Translations under genes and position numbers: made by a program
In this document: positions 61,999 to 64,000 of the stretch, piece after piece
Position numbering within the stretch: position 1 is the stretch's first letter
Layout: every line of letters begins with the position of its first letter
Notes under the pieces: model-generated
Databases searched by the model: none
What the model was told of the DNA's origin: nothing
The model's input: the letters and a program-made list of their open reading frames with translations, nothing else
Assembly (NCBI GenBank): GCA_018806985.1
Contig: JADANN010000245.1
Coordinates: 62,001 to 126,000, forward strand
Source of the DNA: Angiostrongylus vasorum
Taxonomy: Eukaryota > Nematoda > Chromadorea > Rhabditida > Metastrongylidae
Length of the DNA stretch: 64,000 nucleotides
Direction: 5' to 3'

Positions 61999-62106
61999 CC
62001 TCTTTTCGAAGAACCTACAGCTCCGTTGCGGCCGAAAATTAGGCGTTATCCCATGCGCTGGCCACAAAAAATGAGCCGTCGCCGCTATGTGTTAACAAGC
62101 GTGTGA
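61999..62106 (+). CDS. Small terminal exon, Arg/Pro-rich
   Basis: It follows CTCAAATTATTATAG and reads PLFEEPTAPLRPKIRRYPMR, then WPQKMSRRRYVLTSV to TGA. GC-richer than its flanks. No upstream exon was identified. Confidence 0.4.
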   Translation, partial: PLFEEPTAPLRPKIRRYPMRWPQKMSRRRYVLTSV

Positions 62107-62482
62107 TGGTCTTCCCCCTTTTTGTCTGATCACATGGAAATTCATGTGACGTCAGCTTCGACAGGAACATGAAAAGTGGCGTCTACGGAGAATATTCTGA
62201 TATTGTAGGCAGTACAGAATGAGAAATAGCACTTTATCGTAGGCGATTTGTTTGATGTAATTCCAATGACGAAATCCAAGATTTTATCACACTTCACCAC
62301 TTGCTTCATCGTCTCACTTCGTAGAACGTATCATTTTTATTTCCGAGATCTCCGCATCAGGCGTGAATAGCGCATGATTAGCTTAACGTAAGCACAACGT
62401 GGCATTTGTGAATTATGAAGAGATTTGCCACTTTACGACAATTTTTGCTACCGGAAGAACAGTACCATTTGGCATTCCTTAC

Positions 62483-62537
62483 CTGCTCGTTGTTATTCCG
62501 GAAAAAACTTGTACTTGTTCCATCGAAGGTAGCCATA
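62483..62537 (-). CDS. Candidate internal exon (strand disputed)
   Basis: The minus strand has TATCATATCAG before and CAG/GTAAGG after, encoding MATFDGTSTSFFRNNNEQ. On the plus strand 62400-62611 is open for 70 codons with cysteines (EKTCTCSIEGSHTDMIYHHC). The splice sites favour minus; length favours plus. Confidence 0.3.
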
Positions 62538-62635
62538 CTGATATGATATACCACCACTGTTGCAAGCTGTTCAACACGCAGGAATATCACTCAGCCACGA
62601 CGAAACGATAAAATATTGGATATACACGTATACTT

Positions 62636-64000
62636 ACTTGGATACTTGGACGGTCCATCTTCACAAGCTGTGCTGAGCCCAGCACATATGCCATTCGTTC
62701 CTTTCTCTCGCAATCGTAGTCCATGGTGGTGGTCTTGTTCGAGCATGATAGTGCTTGCGAGTCTCGTACCGTGATCTGTAGAACAACTGCAGCTGCGGGT
62801 ACAGCTGATTAACTTTGTTTACGAACACGTCCGCCCAACGTGTAGGTGGTCGTCCTGTGGGACGTTTGCATTCTCTTGGAGTCCACTCTACTGTTCTTTT
62901 CGTCCATCTGTCGTCCGTTTTTCTCATTATGTGACCGGCCGGCCCATCTATGTTTCGCTATCATTGTATAATCTCCTGACTCTCGAACATGTGACAGATT
63001 TCGAAGGTCAGAGCTTCGCATTCCAGCTAGATATTGAGAGTGACGGTTATATTTCAGAAGACATCGCTCAGGCGCTTTGTGAGTAGTGCGAAGCATTCTT
63101 GACGTAGTTAAAGTATCAATCTATGTCTCCGTAGCATAACAGAGCGCTGGGAGGACCGTAGAATCGAAGAGATGAGCTCGGATCTTCGGGTCCTTCAGTT
63201 CGCAGGTGGCTTCTTCTTGAGAAGCCCGAATGCGGCCCAAGCTGCTCTCCTTCTTCTATTTCCTCCTTCATGTTGTTTCCCATGTTCACTGATCGCCCAA
63301 GGTATACGTACGGGGTGGCCTCCGCAATCAGAGAGCCATGCTATTTAATGACCACGGGTTTTTCATGAACTTAGTCTTCTTTCGATTTATGCGAAGTCCG
63401 ATCTTTTTCCCCCGCTTCGTTGAGCTCGTTGATCATCACCTCTGCTTCGCTAGTACTTCTTGCGAAGACGACAATGTCGTCGGCAAAACGAAGGTTTGAT
63501 AGGAATTTCCTATCAATACGTATGCCTTTCTCATTCCAACCGAGTGACTTCATTATCCACTGCAGTGCGGCACTGAACAGCTTTGACGATATTGTATCGC
63601 CCTGTCGAACCCCTTTTTTCTATGGGTATGGTAAGATGTCGATGGAAAAGCTGTATTTTCTTAGGGCAGTTCCGATAACAGTCGCACAGAGTTCTTCTGT
63701 AGGACGGGTCCACTTCTTGTTCGACGAGCGCTGATAGGATTGCATTCGTTTAGTCGACAAAGGTTAGGACTAGAGGCAAGTGGTAATACCGACGAACTTT
63801 GATGATCCTGGACACGGTTTGGATGTGGTCCATACAGCAAAATCCTTTCCGAAATCCCGCTCTCTGGACTGGCTGCTCCTCATCCAATGTCCTTGATTTG
63901 TGCAGGGAGGATAGTCTTCGTCAAGAGCTTGTACAGTACACTCAACAAGCATATGGGACGATAGTTACCAAGATCCCCTTCGGTCTCTTTTCGTGGGCAA
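62636..64000 (-). mobile_element. RTE-B LINE, 3' part, continues past window
   Basis: Read right to left: RT (KIQLFHRHLTIPIEK, then MKSLGWNEKGIRIDRKFLSN and the catalytic LRFADDIVVF near 63480), thumb/connection pieces, and C-terminus (MRSSDLRNLSHVRES, AKHRWAGRS, RWTKRTVEWTPRECKRPTGR, PPTRWADVF, TIARERNEWHMCW). The 3' end is TCCAAGTATCCAAGTAAGTA. Several frameshifts break the ORF, so it is inactive. It is the best RTE-B copy here and the reference for the relics. Confidence 0.9.

Noticed and set aside
1..64000. CRISPR arrays, operons with ribosome binding sites, rRNA or canonical tRNA genes
   Set aside because: None seen. Sequence style is that of an intron-containing nematode genome; the tRNA-like matches all belong to repeats.

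Overview
The window reads as a gene-poor, repeat-rich stretch of nuclear DNA from a parasitic nematode, most likely a hookworm or close strongylid (Ancylostoma/Necator type). The basis is: two RTE-clade LINE families whose protein signatures I recognise from hookworms, mariner copies resembling the hookworm 'bandit' type, short introns (about 47-73 bp) with TTTCAG/TTCCAG acceptors and GTAAGT/GTATGT/GTGAGT donors, and small scattered exons. There is no prokaryotic organisation. The assignment rests on remembered family features, not on a search.

Mobile DNA, left to right: a repeat I call F3 (0.3, 3.4, 36.6, 41.0, 61.6 kb); a Penelope-like (PLE) fragment with inverted termini and a CA microsatellite inside its GIY-YIG reading frame (5.6-6.5 kb); a repeat I call F4 (6.8, 43.7, 56.1 kb) whose 3' tail resembles that of RTE-B; a tRNA-like SINE I call SINE1 (ten or more copies); a foldback family I call FB (12.5, 31.3, 41.3, 42.2 kb); RTE-A pieces (27.5-29.6, 33.1-34.4, 47.3 kb); RTE-B pieces (17.7, 58.5-60.0, 62.6-64.0 kb); two related mariners (30.2 and 48.9 kb); a longer PLE copy (44.7-46.1 kb); and a second foldback element with hammerhead-like cores in both arms (52.3 kb), with a one-armed relative at 56.9 kb. 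All TE reading frames I examined are broken or truncated.

Host genes are visible only as exons. I called an exon when one frame is open and is bounded by good splice sites, and I joined exons only when phases agree. The best models are: 8.24-8.90 kb (+, cysteine-rich, four exons), 9.2-9.8 kb (-), 10.99-11.36 kb (-, 3' end of a gene), 17.28-17.61 kb (+), 20.19-20.41 kb (+), 24.93-25.48 kb (+), 32.4-33.0 kb (+), 34.5-35.3 kb (+), 48.0-48.7 kb (+), 51.16-51.53 kb (+, single membrane span) and 60.2-61.0 kb (+, C-terminal membrane span). None could be tied firmly to a known family. One exon at 21.4 kb ends in a HELG motif that may belong to a zinc metalloprotease. Several regions are open on both strands, so the strand call there is tentative; transcript data would settle these.

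The most unusual material is the PLE-related set: hammerhead-ribozyme-like cores (CTGANGA, short stem, GAAA) occur at about seven sites, twice as arms of inverted repeats, suggesting a non-autonomous foldback family derived from PLE termini.
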